64,000 nucleotides of DNA from JACMNW01 sp963708425 (GCA_963708425.1 OY970206.1:744001-808000); one strand, 5' to 3'. Counted from the first letter of the stretch, positions 1 through 8,800 are shown. A program made the numbers and translations. The notes: generated by a model from the sequence alone, not told the origin.

Positions 1-438
1 ACGCTGCTGCATGGCTTCCGGCATCGCGGGGTTCAACGCGCGCATCATTCCCATGCGCCCCCCGCCGAACTCTTCGGCCACCAGGGCGCCATCCTGATCG
101 GCGTCCATCCCCACGAACATCAGTTCTGCATGTGCGGCCGCCTCTTCTGCCGAAATGCTGCCGTCCTGATCGGTATCAATGGCGCCCATCATCACGCCGC
201 CTCCACCCATGCCCCAACCTGGCTGCATCATGCCCTGTCCCCTGCCGGGGCCACCCCACACCGGACCATTCCAACCTTGGCCATTCCAACCTTGGCCATT
301 CCAATTGGGGCCGCCGCCATAGCCGGGTGGCATCATGCCCCAGCTTGACCATCCATCCCACCATCCCGGCTGGCCCTGCGCGAGGGCCGTCGACGCGACA
401 GCAATACCAATGGCCGATACAAGGATTAGCTTTTTCAT
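1..438 (-). CDS. Secreted EF-hand protein (C-terminus outside window)
   Basis: Predicted exported calcium-binding protein; the reading frame runs off the left edge, so 146 N-terminal residues are visible. Residues 1-20 form a signal peptide (MKKLILVSAI... ending ALA). Residues 22-80 are rich in Gly, Trp, Asn and Met and include a short NGQGW repeat. Two EF-hand loops follow, DTDQDGSISAEE (about 88-99) and DADQDGALVAEE (about 112-123), each with the Asp/Asp/Asp-Gly/Glu pattern that binds calcium. The ATG is preceded by GGAGCAGAGACG, a usable ribosome binding site. The function beyond calcium binding is not known. Calcium binding is a family inference; the export signal and loops are seen directly. 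Confidence 0.85.
   Translation of the reverse strand, partial: MKKLILVSAIGIAVASTALAQGQPGWWDGWSSWGMMPPGYGGGPNWNGQGWNGQGWNGPVWGGPGRGQGMMQPGWGMGGGGVMMGAIDTDQDGSISAEEAAAHAELMFVGMDADQDGALVAEEFGGGRMGMMRALNPAMPEAMQQR
266..310. repeat. 15-bp tandem repeat, about three units
   Basis: The unit CCATTCCAACCTTGG occurs twice perfectly and a third time with changes. It lies in frame inside the EF-hand gene and encodes the pentapeptide repeat NGQGW on the minus strand, so its copy number can change without breaking the frame. Confidence 0.85.
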
Positions 439-598
439 CGTCTCTGCTCCTTTTGGAAAATGGACCCCGGGCAAACGCCCCAGCGCCACGCAAGACTTTG
501 CACCCGCACAAAGACGGCTGTCTTGACGCAAATCAAAAGAAGTGCCGTCGCAGCAAACAAACTGCACGGCCGTCACGTGCCGGGTTTTCAGGATGCGT

Positions 599-1012
599 GC
601 GGATGGCCTGTAAGCCGGGTTCTGTCCCGGGGGTTGCCCCCCTTGGATGACCATTCCTCTGTCGCACTTGTTACCAAGGCGATCAAGCTGCCAACCCGGG
701 CCTCTGGGCTGAAGTATCCCTGCGGCGGTATCCTTTCGGACCAGCCCGCGTGAGGCCCCTATTCGGCATTGCTCCGGGTGGGGCTTGCCATGCCAGTTCT
801 GTTGCCAGACCTGCGGTGGGCTCTTACCCCGCCGTTTCACCATCACCTTGGACCCGTCACGGGCGAACCCCTGACACCAAGGCAGTCTCTTCTCTGTGGC
901 GCTTTCCCTCGGGTTGCCCCGGCCGGGAATTACCCGGCACCCTTCCTTCATGGAGCCCGGACTTTCCTCGATCCCGGATCAAGTCCGGTACCGCGGTCAT
1001 CCAGCCATCCGC
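599..1012 (-). ncRNA. rnpB: RNase P RNA, bacterial class A
   Basis: Catalytic RNA of ribonuclease P, which matures tRNA 5' ends. Read on the minus strand it begins GCGGATGGCTGGATGACCGC and soon reaches the conserved GAGGAAAGTCCGGGCTCC block; it ends with AACCCGGCTTACAGGCCATCC, the standard 3' part, and the two ends pair through GGATGG/CCATCC as helix P1 expects. Length of about 414 nt fits alphaproteobacterial class A RNAs. Exact ends are estimated from the P1 pairing. Confidence is high for identity, moderate for the end points. Confidence 0.95.
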
Positions 1013-1342
1013 ACGCGTTGGGGGTTAAGCCACGCGGGCGAATGCGTCAATGGGGTGCAGCATCGGCAGCCAAGCCACAGCGCGGCCAAACGCCAATGGT
1101 TCGTGAATCTGATACTACGTTGTCGTGGCAGTCCTAGCCCCGACCAGGCCACCGCTGGCACTGCGGAGGCGACCGCAGAACCAGACTGACGCGCCACGGC
1201 TTGCCGGATAGCCCAGTTGTCCCAACGCCGCCGCCGCAATGGTGCTGCACGTTGCGGTGCATCTGTTACGCTGCGCTGTTGGTTTCACCATCCCAAGCCT
1301 CGGCACCCTGTCTGCGGGCTAGATCAGCAGCGGCTGGTGACT
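1013..1342. other. Gene-poor gap upstream of rnpB
   Basis: About 330 bp between the 5' end of rnpB and the amidase gene. It should contain the rnpB promoter, but I could not pick out convincing -35/-10 boxes. Short open frames on both strands have no family resemblance and no ribosome binding site. Nothing else recognised. Confidence 0.5.
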
Positions 1343-2008
1343 TTAGCTTGCCGCCGCCACAGCGCCATACCGGTCTGCCAAGTCCGCAGCCAACCCGGCG
1401 TCCACCGCGTCCGTCGGTCCCGTCGCCCAGGGTCTGAACCGCAGCCGGAACGCCGCCAGCACCAGATCATCGCCTGCATCGGGGTAGCCAAAACGGCGCG
1501 CGTCACGGATGAAATCACCCGGGTTTCCCGGCTTCACAGTCTCTGGCCAAACCGACAGCCCCGCCAGCGCCAGCCGCTGCCAATCAAATCGCGGGCCTGG
1601 ATCAGCCTTGCGCCCCGGCGCCATGTCCGAATGGCCAATCACCCGTTCCGGCGCAATAGCCCAGCGCCCCATCACATCGCGCAGCAGGGTTTCTAGCGTC
1701 CGCATCTGTGCTGCTGCAAAAGGATGCGTGCCGACGTTGGCCAGTTCAACTCCGATAGAGCGTGAATTTATGTCATCAAGCCCGCCCCATTCGCCAGCCC
1801 CGGCATGCCACGCCCGCATGCCTTCGGGAACCAACGCCAGCACCTCACCGCCTTCGGATATCAGGTAGTGTGCCGACACTTCGGCAGCTGAATCGCACAG
1901 CCGATCCAATGCCGCCTGACAACTTTCCATCGCGGTGTAGTGCAGCACGATCATATCAGCGCGCAGCCCGCCCCGCCGTGTCCCAAAGTTGGGCGACAGC
2001 CCGACCAT
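1343..2008 (-). CDS. N-acetylmuramoyl-L-alanine amidase, AmpD-like (amidase_2)
   Basis: Zinc amidase that cleaves the bond between N-acetylmuramic acid and the stem peptide, either in cell-wall recycling or turnover. The 221-residue product has the amidase_2 fold signature: His23 in VLHYTA, Glu88 in IGVEL, His126 in VIGHSDMAPGRKADPG and Asp136, which match the zinc ligands and catalytic Glu/Lys of AmpD (Lys134). No signal peptide is visible, which favours a cytosolic AmpD role in anhydro-muropeptide recycling. The C-terminal 60 residues (AFRLRFRP) form the extension usual in Rhodobacterales homologues and resemble a peptidoglycan-binding tail. It is only a few bases downstream of the excalibur lipoprotein gene, so the two may be co-transcribed. 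Confidence 0.88.
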   Translation of the reverse strand: MVGLSPNFGTRRGGLRADMIVLHYTAMESCQAALDRLCDSAAEVSAHYLISEGGEVLALVPEGMRAWHAGAGEWGGLDDINSRSIGVELANVGTHPFAAAQMRTLETLLRDVMGRWAIAPERVIGHSDMAPGRKADPGPRFDWQRLALAGLSVWPETVKPGNPGDFIRDARRFGYPDAGDDLVLAAFRLRFRPWATGPTDAVDAGLAADLADRYGAVAAAS

Positions 2009-2014
2009 CTGGGT

Positions 2015-2785
2015 TTAGCGCAGGGCGGTGCGGAACGGTCGCGGATCCCAACCACAGGCAAAACCATCGCCATCGGGGTCAACCCCCAAACGGTCGCGGT
2101 CTGGGCCACCCTTGGCCAAGAACGCCTCTTGCGCCTGATCAGGCGATCCGTATTTGGCGCAATTCGCCGCCGCCCGGTTGGCCCGCAACGATGACCGCTT
2201 ATGCAACTGCGTGCCCGGCGCATGAGTGGTGGCCAGCGCATATTCCACGATGTTCGGCCCGGCATCGCCTGTTCGTTGCGGCAACGCACCCGGTTGCACC
2301 ACCTGATATTGCGCACGGTTCTGGGCAATGCGTTCAGCGTCGCTTTGAATGGTTTCGCGCGCTGCAACAGCCGCGAAGTCATTCTCATCGGAAATTCCGG
2401 TCCTGACGGCCGACGTCTCACCGTCTTCCACCTTGATGCCTGCGGGTGCATTGCCGCGTGGTCGGCTTGGGTCGTTCGATCCGATCACCACGCCTTGCAA
2501 CGGCGCGCCGGGCTGTTGTGCCACCGGTTGCGGTGCAACCCGCCCATCCGCCGCATCAATCGCGGCCCCCACTGCAGCGGTCGAAAATCCAGTCGTCGGG
2601 GTAATTGGCCCCGTTGGCCGCGTGCTGGCCGCCAGTGATGCCTCACGGCTGCGCTGATAGGTGGTGTAATCCTGAAATCCAACACCTGTGCCGGACTCCG
2701 GCACCTGCGGCGTACAGGCCACAAGGCCAACAAAGATCATCAGGGCGACGGGCAAACGCATAGCAAACCTACTTGAAGACTTCAT
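2015..2785 (-). CDS. Lipoprotein with C-terminal excalibur-like calcium motif
   Basis: Predicted lipoprotein of 256 residues. The N-terminus has a hydrophobic stretch ending in a lipobox (GLVAC, Cys at about 24). The middle is low-complexity (Ala, Thr, Pro, Gln) and without recognisable fold. The C-terminal 45 residues contain NCAKYGSPDQAQ and DPDGDGFACGWDP, the DxDxDGxxC pattern of the excalibur domain, thought to bind calcium and common in surface proteins. An internal ATG (MRLPVALMIF) nine codons in could also be the start and would still give a proper signal. The next gene downstream is the amidase; a cell-envelope role is inferred from this and the lipobox. Confidence 0.75.
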   Translation of the reverse strand: MKSSSRFAMRLPVALMIFVGLVACTPQVPESGTGVGFQDYTTYQRSREASLAASTRPTGPITPTTGFSTAAVGAAIDAADGRVAPQPVAQQPGAPLQGVVIGSNDPSRPRGNAPAGIKVEDGETSAVRTGISDENDFAAVAARETIQSDAERIAQNRAQYQVVQPGALPQRTGDAGPNIVEYALATTHAPGTQLHKRSSLRANRAAANCAKYGSPDQAQEAFLAKGGPDRDRLGVDPDGDGFACGWDPRPFRTALR

Positions 2786-2797
2786 GACCTCGGGCCT

Positions 2798-4279
2798 TTA
2801 CCACCATTTTTGCGGTTTGGCCACAAAGCCCGCGCTGCGTTCCAGCACATAGGCGTGATTAAGCAGATCAGCCTCTTCCCAAGGCCGCCCGATCAGCTGC
2901 AACGCCAACGGCAATCCTTTGGCATCCAAACCTACCGGCACGGCAATGCCCGGCAATCCGGCCAAGTTCACCGTCACCGTGAACACATCATTCAGATACA
3001 TCTCGATCGGGTCAGCATTGGCCATTTCACCCAATCCAAACGCCGCGGACGGTGTGGCTGGCGTCAGTATCGCATCGACTCCGTCCGCAAATACCGCCTC
3101 AAAATCGTGCTTGATCTTCGCCCGCACTTTACGCGCCCGGTTGTAATAGGCGTCGTAGAACCCCGCCGACAGCACATAGGTGCCAATCATGATCCGGCGC
3201 TGCACTTCTGGCCCGAACCCTTCGGCGCGGGTTTTCTCGTACATCTCGGTAATGCCATCACCCGCCGCCAGCTTTGCCCGGTGACCATACCGCACGCCAT
3301 CATAGCGAGCCAGGTTAGACGATGCTTCCGCAGGGGCCACCACATAATATGTCGGCAAAGCGTATTTCGTATGCGGCAGAGAAATATCAACAATCTCCGC
3401 CCCCGCATCCTTCATCATCGCCACGCCATTCGCCCACAGCGTTTCAATCTCCGCAGGCATCCCGTCCATCCGGTATTCGCGCGGAATACCGATCTTCTTG
3501 CCCCGAATATCCCCCGTCAAAGCTGCTTCAAAATCCGGCACGGCCAAATCCGCAGATGTCGAATCCTTCGCATCATGCCCTGCCATCGCGCCCAACATGA
3601 TCGCCGCATCGCGCACGGTTTTGGTCATCGGCCCAGCCTGATCCAACGACGACGCGAATGCCACAATCCCCCAGCGCGACACCCGGCCATAGGTCGGCTT
3701 AATACCCACAATCCCGGTAAACGCCGCAGGTTGCCGAATAGACCCGCCAGTATCCGTCCCCGTCGCCGCCAGACACAAATCTGCCGCAACGGCAGCAGCC
3801 GATCCGCCTGAAGACCCACCCGGCGTCAACGCCCGGTCATCCACGCGCCAGGGGTTCACCGCATTGCCATAGACGGATGTTTCATTGCTGGACCCCATGG
3901 CAAATTCATCCATGTTCAACTTGCCCAACATCACTGCACCCGCCCCGAACAGTTGCGAGGTTACGGTCAACTCATACTCCGGCTTGAACCCCTTCAGAAT
4001 GTTCGACCCGGCTTGCGACGCCACCCCCTTGGTGCAGAATAGGTCCTTGATCCCCAACGGAATCCCGCACAAAGACGGCGCATCCCCCGCCTTCAACCTT
4101 GCATCCGCCGCCCGCGCCTGCTCCAACGCAATCTCCGGCGTCTTATGCACAAACGCGTTCAACCCGTCGCCCGCATCAATCGCCGTCAGGCAGGCCATAG
4201 TCAGATCAACCGCCGTCAGATCACCGCTACGCAGCGCATCCCGCGCCCCCGCAATCGTCAGTTCATTCGCGCCCATCAT
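2798..4279 (-). CDS. gatA: Asp/Glu-tRNA amidotransferase subunit A
   Basis: Glutaminase subunit of GatCAB, which converts Glu-tRNA(Gln) or Asp-tRNA(Asn) to the amide form by releasing ammonia from glutamine. The 493-residue product has the amidase-signature Ser-cisSer-Lys set: GIPLGIKDLFCTKG (Lys), GGSSGGSAAAV (cis-Ser) and TGTDTGGSIRQPAAF (nucleophile Ser). Length is normal for the family. The start is an ATGATG that overlaps the gatC stop by four bases (ATGA), so the two genes are translationally coupled. A gatB gene is not in the window, as is usual in this group. Confidence 0.97.
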   Translation of the reverse strand: MMGANELTIAGARDALRSGDLTAVDLTMACLTAIDAGDGLNAFVHKTPEIALEQARAADARLKAGDAPSLCGIPLGIKDLFCTKGVASQAGSNILKGFKPEYELTVTSQLFGAGAVMLGKLNMDEFAMGSSNETSVYGNAVNPWRVDDRALTPGGSSGGSAAAVAADLCLAATGTDTGGSIRQPAAFTGIVGIKPTYGRVSRWGIVAFASSLDQAGPMTKTVRDAAIMLGAMAGHDAKDSTSADLAVPDFEAALTGDIRGKKIGIPREYRMDGMPAEIETLWANGVAMMKDAGAEIVDISLPHTKYALPTYYVVAPAEASSNLARYDGVRYGHRAKLAAGDGITEMYEKTRAEGFGPEVQRRIMIGTYVLSAGFYDAYYNRARKVRAKIKHDFEAVFADGVDAILTPATPSAAFGLGEMANADPIEMYLNDVFTVTVNLAGLPGIAVPVGLDAKGLPLALQLIGRPWEEADLLNHAYVLERSAGFVAKPQKWW

Positions 4280-4563
4280 TCGACCACCTTCGGCACCGCA
4301 AAGAAGCCTTCCCGCGCATCCGGCGCGTTCTTCAAAATCTGTGCCTGAATATCCCCATCCGTCACCACATCCGCGCGCCGTGCCAGCCGCATTGGCGTGA
4401 CGGATGTCATCGGCTCAACCCCGGTCACATCCACCTCGTTCAACTGCTCCATAAACGCCAATATCCCCGACAATTCGCCCGCAAGAGCGGGCAATGCCGC
4501 CTCCTCCACCCTAATGCGCGCCAACTTGGCAACCTTGCGCGCGGTGTCGATATCAATTGACAT
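4276..4563 (-). CDS. gatC: Asp/Glu-tRNA amidotransferase subunit C
   Basis: Small scaffold subunit that wraps GatA and GatB in the GatCAB complex. The 95-residue product starts MSIDIDTARKVAKLARI, the usual GatC opening, has the central GILAFMEQLNEVD helix and VEPMTSVTPM, and ends in a segment with LKNAPDAREGFFAVPKVVE, all typical. It is first in a two-gene operon with gatA. No regulatory site was noticed upstream; the ceramidase-like gene ends 30 bp before it on the same strand and may be part of the same transcript. Confidence 0.96.
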   Translation of the reverse strand: MSIDIDTARKVAKLARIRVEEAALPALAGELSGILAFMEQLNEVDVTGVEPMTSVTPMRLARRADVVTDGDIQAQILKNAPDAREGFFAVPKVVE

Positions 4564-4593
4564 AGGGCCACTCCGATCGTCGTTTCGCCCCGT

Positions 4594-5250
4594 TTAGCCG
4601 CGCTGCTCTTGGCCTGCAAGCATATGGCGACGGTAAACCTCGATCATCCATCCCAGCATCACAGCGTTCAGGATGTGCCAGATAAAATGCAACCCCACGG
4701 GAATCGCGTCGCAAAGTGGACCGTCCAGGGTCCGCACGGTCAGCGATACAAGCAAGATCACCGCCCCCAAAGCCACCCCTTTCGCCGTATCCGATGCCCG
4801 GCTGCGCAACAGCCAAGCATAGGCGAACAACAAAACCGGCACTGGCATGTAACCCGCAGATGACCCTAGACCGGGGATCATCGCCCACAGCGGCACCGTT
4901 GCCGCCGCATAGGGTACGAAAGCCGCCGCGATCAACCCTGCCAGCCACAGCTGCAGCCGCAGAAAATCGCGACTGGCAGCAAAAACATACAGCAAAATAA
5001 ACGCCGTGATCGGCATTGTATCCATCACCCCCGTCAGCCGATTGGCGTGGGTGTGAAACAGATAAGACCCAACGCCGATCGTGGCGACAATTCCCGCCAT
5101 AAAGCGCGCCATGGGTAAATCAGCATTTCGTTGCCACGCAATCAACGCCGCCAGCAGAAACGCCAAATTGCTGACGGCATTCACCGGCTCTGCCCAATAG
5201 CCCGGGCCAATACGTTCGCAATAGCCGTCTACCGCTACAAGCCAACCCAT
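4594..5250 (-). CDS. Ceramidase-family (CREST) integral membrane protein
   Basis: Seven-helix membrane protein of the alkaline ceramidase / CREST superfamily, metal-dependent hydrolases of lipid amides; the bacterial substrate is not established. Visible signature: YCERIGPGYWAEPVNAVSN near the N-terminus, GSYLFHTHANRL (His pair) in the middle and HFIWHILNAVM close to the C-terminus, which supply the Ser/Asp/His metal-site residues. I chose the internal ATG because AAAGGAC lies seven bases before it; the upstream ATG, 33 bases earlier, has no ribosome binding site and sits against the divergent hydrolase promoter. Product 218 residues. Confidence 0.85.
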   Translation of the reverse strand: MGWLVAVDGYCERIGPGYWAEPVNAVSNLAFLLAALIAWQRNADLPMARFMAGIVATIGVGSYLFHTHANRLTGVMDTMPITAFILLYVFAASRDFLRLQLWLAGLIAAAFVPYAAATVPLWAMIPGLGSSAGYMPVPVLLFAYAWLLRSRASDTAKGVALGAVILLVSLTVRTLDGPLCDAIPVGLHFIWHILNAVMLGWMIEVYRRHMLAGQEQRG

Positions 5251-5319
5251 TTCATTTGTCCTTTGACCCGCTACATTCAGCATAGGACGTTGCCGTCGAA
5301 ATCAGAAGGATTTGTGCAC

Positions 5320-6015
5320 ATGAACATCACTTGGCTTGGCCATTCCGGCTTTCGGATCGAAATTGAATCCGCCGTTCTGCTGGTCGATCCTTGGCTGACC
5401 GGCAACCCGATGTTTCCCGCCGACCAGCGCGCTACTGCGCTTAAGGGTGCAACCCATGTGCTGTTGACCCACGGCCACAGCGACCATGCAGGCGACGCTT
5501 TGGCGATTGCCAAACAACTAAACGTCCCTCTGGTCGGCATCTATGACCTGATGAATTGGTATGAAACCCGCGACGGCGTTGCCGTTATCGGCTTCAACAA
5601 AGGCGGGACGGTTGATCTTGGCGGCGCAAAGATAACAATGGTGAACGCAAGCCACTCATCTTCCGCTCTAGGGCCTGAAGGCAAGCCGATCTACGCCGGG
5701 TCCGAGGCGGGCTATATGATCGCCGGCAGCGGCCACACAATCTACCTGTCCGGCGATACCGACATCATGGCCGATATGGACTGGATGGGCGATCTGCACA
5801 AACCCGATATCGGCATCCTATGCGCCGGTGGCCATTACACCATGGATATGGCCCGCGCTGCCTATGCAGCTAAGCGTTACTTCAATTTCAAAACCGTAAT
5901 CCCCTGCCATTACCGCACGTTCCCGGTGCTGGCGCAAACCGCAGACGTATTGGCCGCAGGCCTGCCCGGCGTAAAGGTGATCGAACCGCAGGTGATGCAG
6001 CCGATCATCCTTTGA
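5320..6015 (+). CDS. Metal-dependent hydrolase, UPF0173 / metallo-beta-lactamase fold
   Basis: Metallo-beta-lactamase-fold hydrolase of the UPF0173 (YtkL/RomA-like) family, substrate unknown. The 231-residue protein begins MNITWLGHSGFRIE and carries DPWLTGNP, the metal-binding LLTHGHSDHAGD, a second His in NASHSSS, the Asp of YLSGDTD, and the last His in IPCHYRTFPV. All five metal-ligand segments are present, so it should be active. AGAAGGA lies nine bases before the ATG, which decides this start over longer in-frame options that would run through the divergent gene. It is transcribed away from the ceramidase-like gene. Confidence 0.92.
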   Translation: MNITWLGHSGFRIEIESAVLLVDPWLTGNPMFPADQRATALKGATHVLLTHGHSDHAGDALAIAKQLNVPLVGIYDLMNWYETRDGVAVIGFNKGGTVDLGGAKITMVNASHSSSALGPEGKPIYAGSEAGYMIAGSGHTIYLSGDTDIMADMDWMGDLHKPDIGILCAGGHYTMDMARAAYAAKRYFNFKTVIPCHYRTFPVLAQTADVLAAGLPGVKVIEPQVMQPIIL

Positions 6016-6100
6016 TACTGGGGGCTGCTGCGGCGGGGTCATGCCCTACCGCACCCCATGCGCAAAGATGTGCCGCTACGGCAACGTCGCTGACTCAATC

Positions 6101-6553
6101 CTAGCGACGCGCCCCAAAAAATTCCCGCAAGATCGCCTCAGCCTCGCCCGCCGCAATGCCTTCATAAACCTCTGGCACATGATGGCATTGGGCATGCGAA
6201 AACACCCGCGCGCCATGCGCCACCCCGCCTGATTTGGGGTCCGCCGCGCCATAATACAGCCGCGCAATCCGCGCTGCCGATATCGCCCCCGCACAAATCG
6301 GGCATGGCTCCAGCGTCACATACAGATCGTGCCCGACAAGCCGCTCCGACCCCAGCACCGCACAGGCCGCCCGTATCGCCAGCACCTCGGCATGCGCTGT
6401 CGGATCAGACATCTCGCGCGTCCGGTTCCCGGCCTGCGCCACCACCGCACCTTCGGGGCCTACAACAACCGCCCCCACCGGCACCTCGCCCCGTGCGCCC
6501 GCCGCCCGCGCCTCAGCCAGCGCCACATCCATGAATGATCGAAACCCCGTCAT
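6101..6553 (-). CDS. tadA: tRNA adenosine(34) deaminase
   Basis: Zinc deaminase that converts A34 to inosine in the anticodon of tRNA-Arg(ACG). The 150-residue product has the cytidine-deaminase-fold zinc site: His54-Ala-Glu56 (TAHAEVLAI) and Cys84/Cys87 in LEPCPICAGA. AGIAR/ADPKSGG and the C-terminal ILREFF helix match TadA. I chose the internal ATG with AGAAAGGCGGG in front, giving the normal family length; a frame-extended start 66 bases upstream would add an arginine-rich tail with no counterpart. It diverges from the rluB-type gene, an arrangement frequent in alphaproteobacteria (family knowledge). Confidence 0.95.
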   Translation of the reverse strand: MTGFRSFMDVALAEARAAGARGEVPVGAVVVGPEGAVVAQAGNRTREMSDPTAHAEVLAIRAACAVLGSERLVGHDLYVTLEPCPICAGAISAARIARLYYGAADPKSGGVAHGARVFSHAQCHHVPEVYEGIAAGEAEAILREFFGARR

Positions 6554-6703
6554 CCCGCCTTTCTGCCCGCAGCCAAAGCCTGACACAAGGCCCCTGCCCC
6601 AGCGGCTTCTTTTTCGCACAAATACTCATCTGCCTTAACCGTGGGTGGAAACCCCGCCGCCTTTGCCCTAAAGGGATGGATCAAACCCCCGGGAACCCCC
6701 ACC

Positions 6704-7657
6704 ATGACCGATGCCAAAAACCCAACCACCCCCGCCGGGGATCGCATCGCCAAGGTGCTGTCGCGTGCCGGTGTCGCCTCGCGCCGCGAAGCCGAACGCA
6801 TGATCGAAGCGGGCGAGGTGTCGGTCAATGGCAAGGTTATCACCAGCCCCGCCCTGAACGTCACCGGATCCGACCGCATCACGGTGCGCGGTGAACCCGT
6901 CGGTGCCGCTGAACCTGCCCGCCTGTGGCTTTACTACAAACCTGATGGCCTGGTCACCTCCACCAGCGATGAAAAGGGCCGCCAAACCGTTTTCGACACC
7001 CTGCCCGAAGACATGCCGCGCGTGATGTCGATCGGCCGCCTCGATCTCAACTCCGAAGGTCTGCTGCTGCTGACCAACGACGGCGAGTTGAAACGCAAGC
7101 TTGAACTGCCCTCCACCGGCTGGCTGCGTAAATACCGCGTCCGCATCAAAGGCAACCCCACCGACCCCGATCTTGAGCCGCTGCGCCGCGGCATCACGGT
7201 CGATGGCGAACGGTTCCAGCCGATGATCGTCATCCTCGACCGCATCCAAGGCGCCAACGCTTGGTTGACCGTGGCCCTGCGCGAAGGCAAGAACCGCGAG
7301 ATCCGCCGCGCCCTCAGTGCCATCAACCTGACTGTAAACCGCCTGATCCGCATCAGCTACGGCCCGTTCCGCCTCGGCGACATGGAACCGGGCGCGGTGG
7401 AGGAAGTCCGCGGCAAAGTGCTGCGCGATCAGTTGGGCCTTGATCCAAACGCCGATGGCGACGGCCAGGCCAAAAAGGCGCCGCCCAAATCACGCGTTGT
7501 CACCCGGTCCACCGCCAGTGCCGCCAAACCCGCCAAAACCCCGGTAGCCAACGCAAAACCGCATACCCCCCTCGGCAAACCACGCCCGACATCCGGCAAG
7601 CCTGCCCCCGCTCGCCCAACCGGCAAATCCCCCCGCCCAAAAACCCGCAACACTTGA
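6704..7657 (+). CDS. rluB: RluB/RsuA-family 23S rRNA pseudouridine synthase
   Basis: Predicted pseudouridine synthase that modifies 23S rRNA (position 2605 in E. coli RluB). Product 317 residues: S4 RNA-binding domain (about 10-60, IAKVLSRAGVASRREAERMI), catalytic domain with the Asp motif SIGRLDLNSEGLLLLTNDG (about 103-121), then REGKNREIRRAL. After residue about 245 follows a low-complexity Lys/Pro/Ala tail typical of alphaproteobacterial versions and probably disordered and RNA-binding. The start ATG sits without a strong ribosome binding site; a longer frame begins 63 bases earlier but adds no S4 sequence. RsuA (16S) is the alternative assignment. Confidence 0.92.
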   Translation: MTDAKNPTTPAGDRIAKVLSRAGVASRREAERMIEAGEVSVNGKVITSPALNVTGSDRITVRGEPVGAAEPARLWLYYKPDGLVTSTSDEKGRQTVFDTLPEDMPRVMSIGRLDLNSEGLLLLTNDGELKRKLELPSTGWLRKYRVRIKGNPTDPDLEPLRRGITVDGERFQPMIVILDRIQGANAWLTVALREGKNREIRRALSAINLTVNRLIRISYGPFRLGDMEPGAVEEVRGKVLRDQLGLDPNADGDGQAKKAPPKSRVVTRSTASAAKPAKTPVANAKPHTPLGKPRPTSGKPAPARPTGKSPRPKTRNT

Positions 7658-7784
7658 ATAAAAGGGGAATAATCCCCGCCTATTCCCAGCATCGTCTCTG
7701 GCATGGCATCGGACCATCGCCTATAGTCTGCCCGCAAACCGCCCGTTAAACGGGTTCGCAAAACAGGGCCAGACAGGGAAAATC

Positions 7785-7868
7785 ATGCAAACCCGCAGCA
7801 TCCAGACCCTCGCCTTTTTCCTATTGCTGGCGCTGACAATCTATGTCGGCGCACTGGCAGGGGTGTGA
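7785..7868 (+). CDS. 27-residue single-pass membrane peptide
   Basis: Small open frame too short for usual gene finders: starts MQTRSIQTLAF, continues with a hydrophobic helix (FLLLALTIYVGAL) and ends AGV. It is preceded by CAGGGAAAATC (GGGA seven bases before the ATG). Its TGA shares one base with the ATG of the following XpaC-like gene (TGATG), a strong sign that both are translated together. Composition and position suggest a real one-helix micro-protein at the head of the TelA operon, perhaps a regulatory subunit or a leader. No family is recognised; translation is inferred. Confidence 0.6.
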   Translation: MQTRSIQTLAFFLLLALTIYVGALAGV

Positions 7869-8740
7869 TGGCAACACGTTTTGGCGGACCCTACAGCCCC
7901 GATGGCAGCCGACAGACCGACGGGCCAGCCATCGGCCCACAAGGCCCGCGCCACTCCCGCCGCGATACGCGCCTGAAAATCCTTTACTTCGCGCCTGTTG
8001 TCATCCTGATCAACGCCTTTCGCGGCGATACCCAAACACACCTGATCCCCGGCCTTGCCGCCTTCGGCTTGCTGATCCTCGCCGCATGGCTCACCCAATC
8101 AGGCGCTGCCGCCCAAGCCGCCTATGACACCCGCCGCATCGCCCGCCGCCCCGCCATCCCGCGCAAATTGTTCGCCACGGCCCTTACCTTCGCTGGCCTC
8201 GCCCTTGCCGGCACCATGTCGCAGCAGGGCCTGCTGATGCCGCTCGGCTTCGGCCTTGCCGGTGCGATCCTGCATTTCATCGCCTTCGGCCCCGATCCCT
8301 TGCGCAACAAAGGCATGGAGGGCGTTGATGATTTTCAGAATAACCGCGTCGCCTTGGCTGTCGATGAGGGCGAGAAATACCTGACGGCCATGAAGGACGC
8401 CATGCTGCGCGCCGACGACCGCAAACTTGACGCGCGGCTCGATAAATTCGCAGCAACTGTCCGCACGATGTTTCGCACTGTCGAAGGCGACCCGCGCGAT
8501 CTGACGGCAGCCCGCAAGTATCTCGGCGTGTATTTGATGGGTGCCCGCGACGCGACGGTAAAATTTGTCGATCACTACGCCGCCACCAAAGACGCCAGCG
8601 CCCGCACCGCATATGAGGCGCTGCTTGATGACCTGGAAGGCCACTTTGCCGCCAATACCAAAGCCCTGCTTGATGATGACCGCACCGGCCTTGATATCGA
8701 AATTGATGTCCTGCGAGAACGCCTTGCCCGCGAGGGTTGA
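7868..8740 (+). CDS. XpaC-like protein (5-bromo-4-chloroindolyl phosphate hydrolysis family)
   Basis: Member of the XpaC family, named for a Bacillus phenotype; biochemical activity is not established, but the family is a constant partner of TelA. Product 290 residues. Two hydrophobic hairpins (about 36-75 and 101-140) place the N-terminal half in the membrane; the C-terminal half (GVDDFQNNR, then helices to LRERLAREG) is a cytosolic helical domain with several Arg/Asp pairs. The start ATG overlaps the stop of the membrane micro-peptide; a GTG one codon earlier is possible. It is followed after 60 bp by the TelA-like gene. Confidence 0.85.
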   Translation: MATRFGGPYSPDGSRQTDGPAIGPQGPRHSRRDTRLKILYFAPVVILINAFRGDTQTHLIPGLAAFGLLILAAWLTQSGAAAQAAYDTRRIARRPAIPRKLFATALTFAGLALAGTMSQQGLLMPLGFGLAGAILHFIAFGPDPLRNKGMEGVDDFQNNRVALAVDEGEKYLTAMKDAMLRADDRKLDARLDKFAATVRTMFRTVEGDPRDLTAARKYLGVYLMGARDATVKFVDHYAATKDASARTAYEALLDDLEGHFAANTKALLDDDRTGLDIEIDVLRERLAREG

Positions 8741-8800
8741 TCTTTTGTCCCAGTCCCGCCCGGTACGCCAAAACCGGGCCTGAACAGTGAGAGTACCAAG

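Noticed and set aside
130..650. Plus-strand frames across the EF-hand gene and rnpB
   Set aside because: They are shadows: the minus strand encodes a signal peptide and two EF-hands, and the rest is RNase P RNA.
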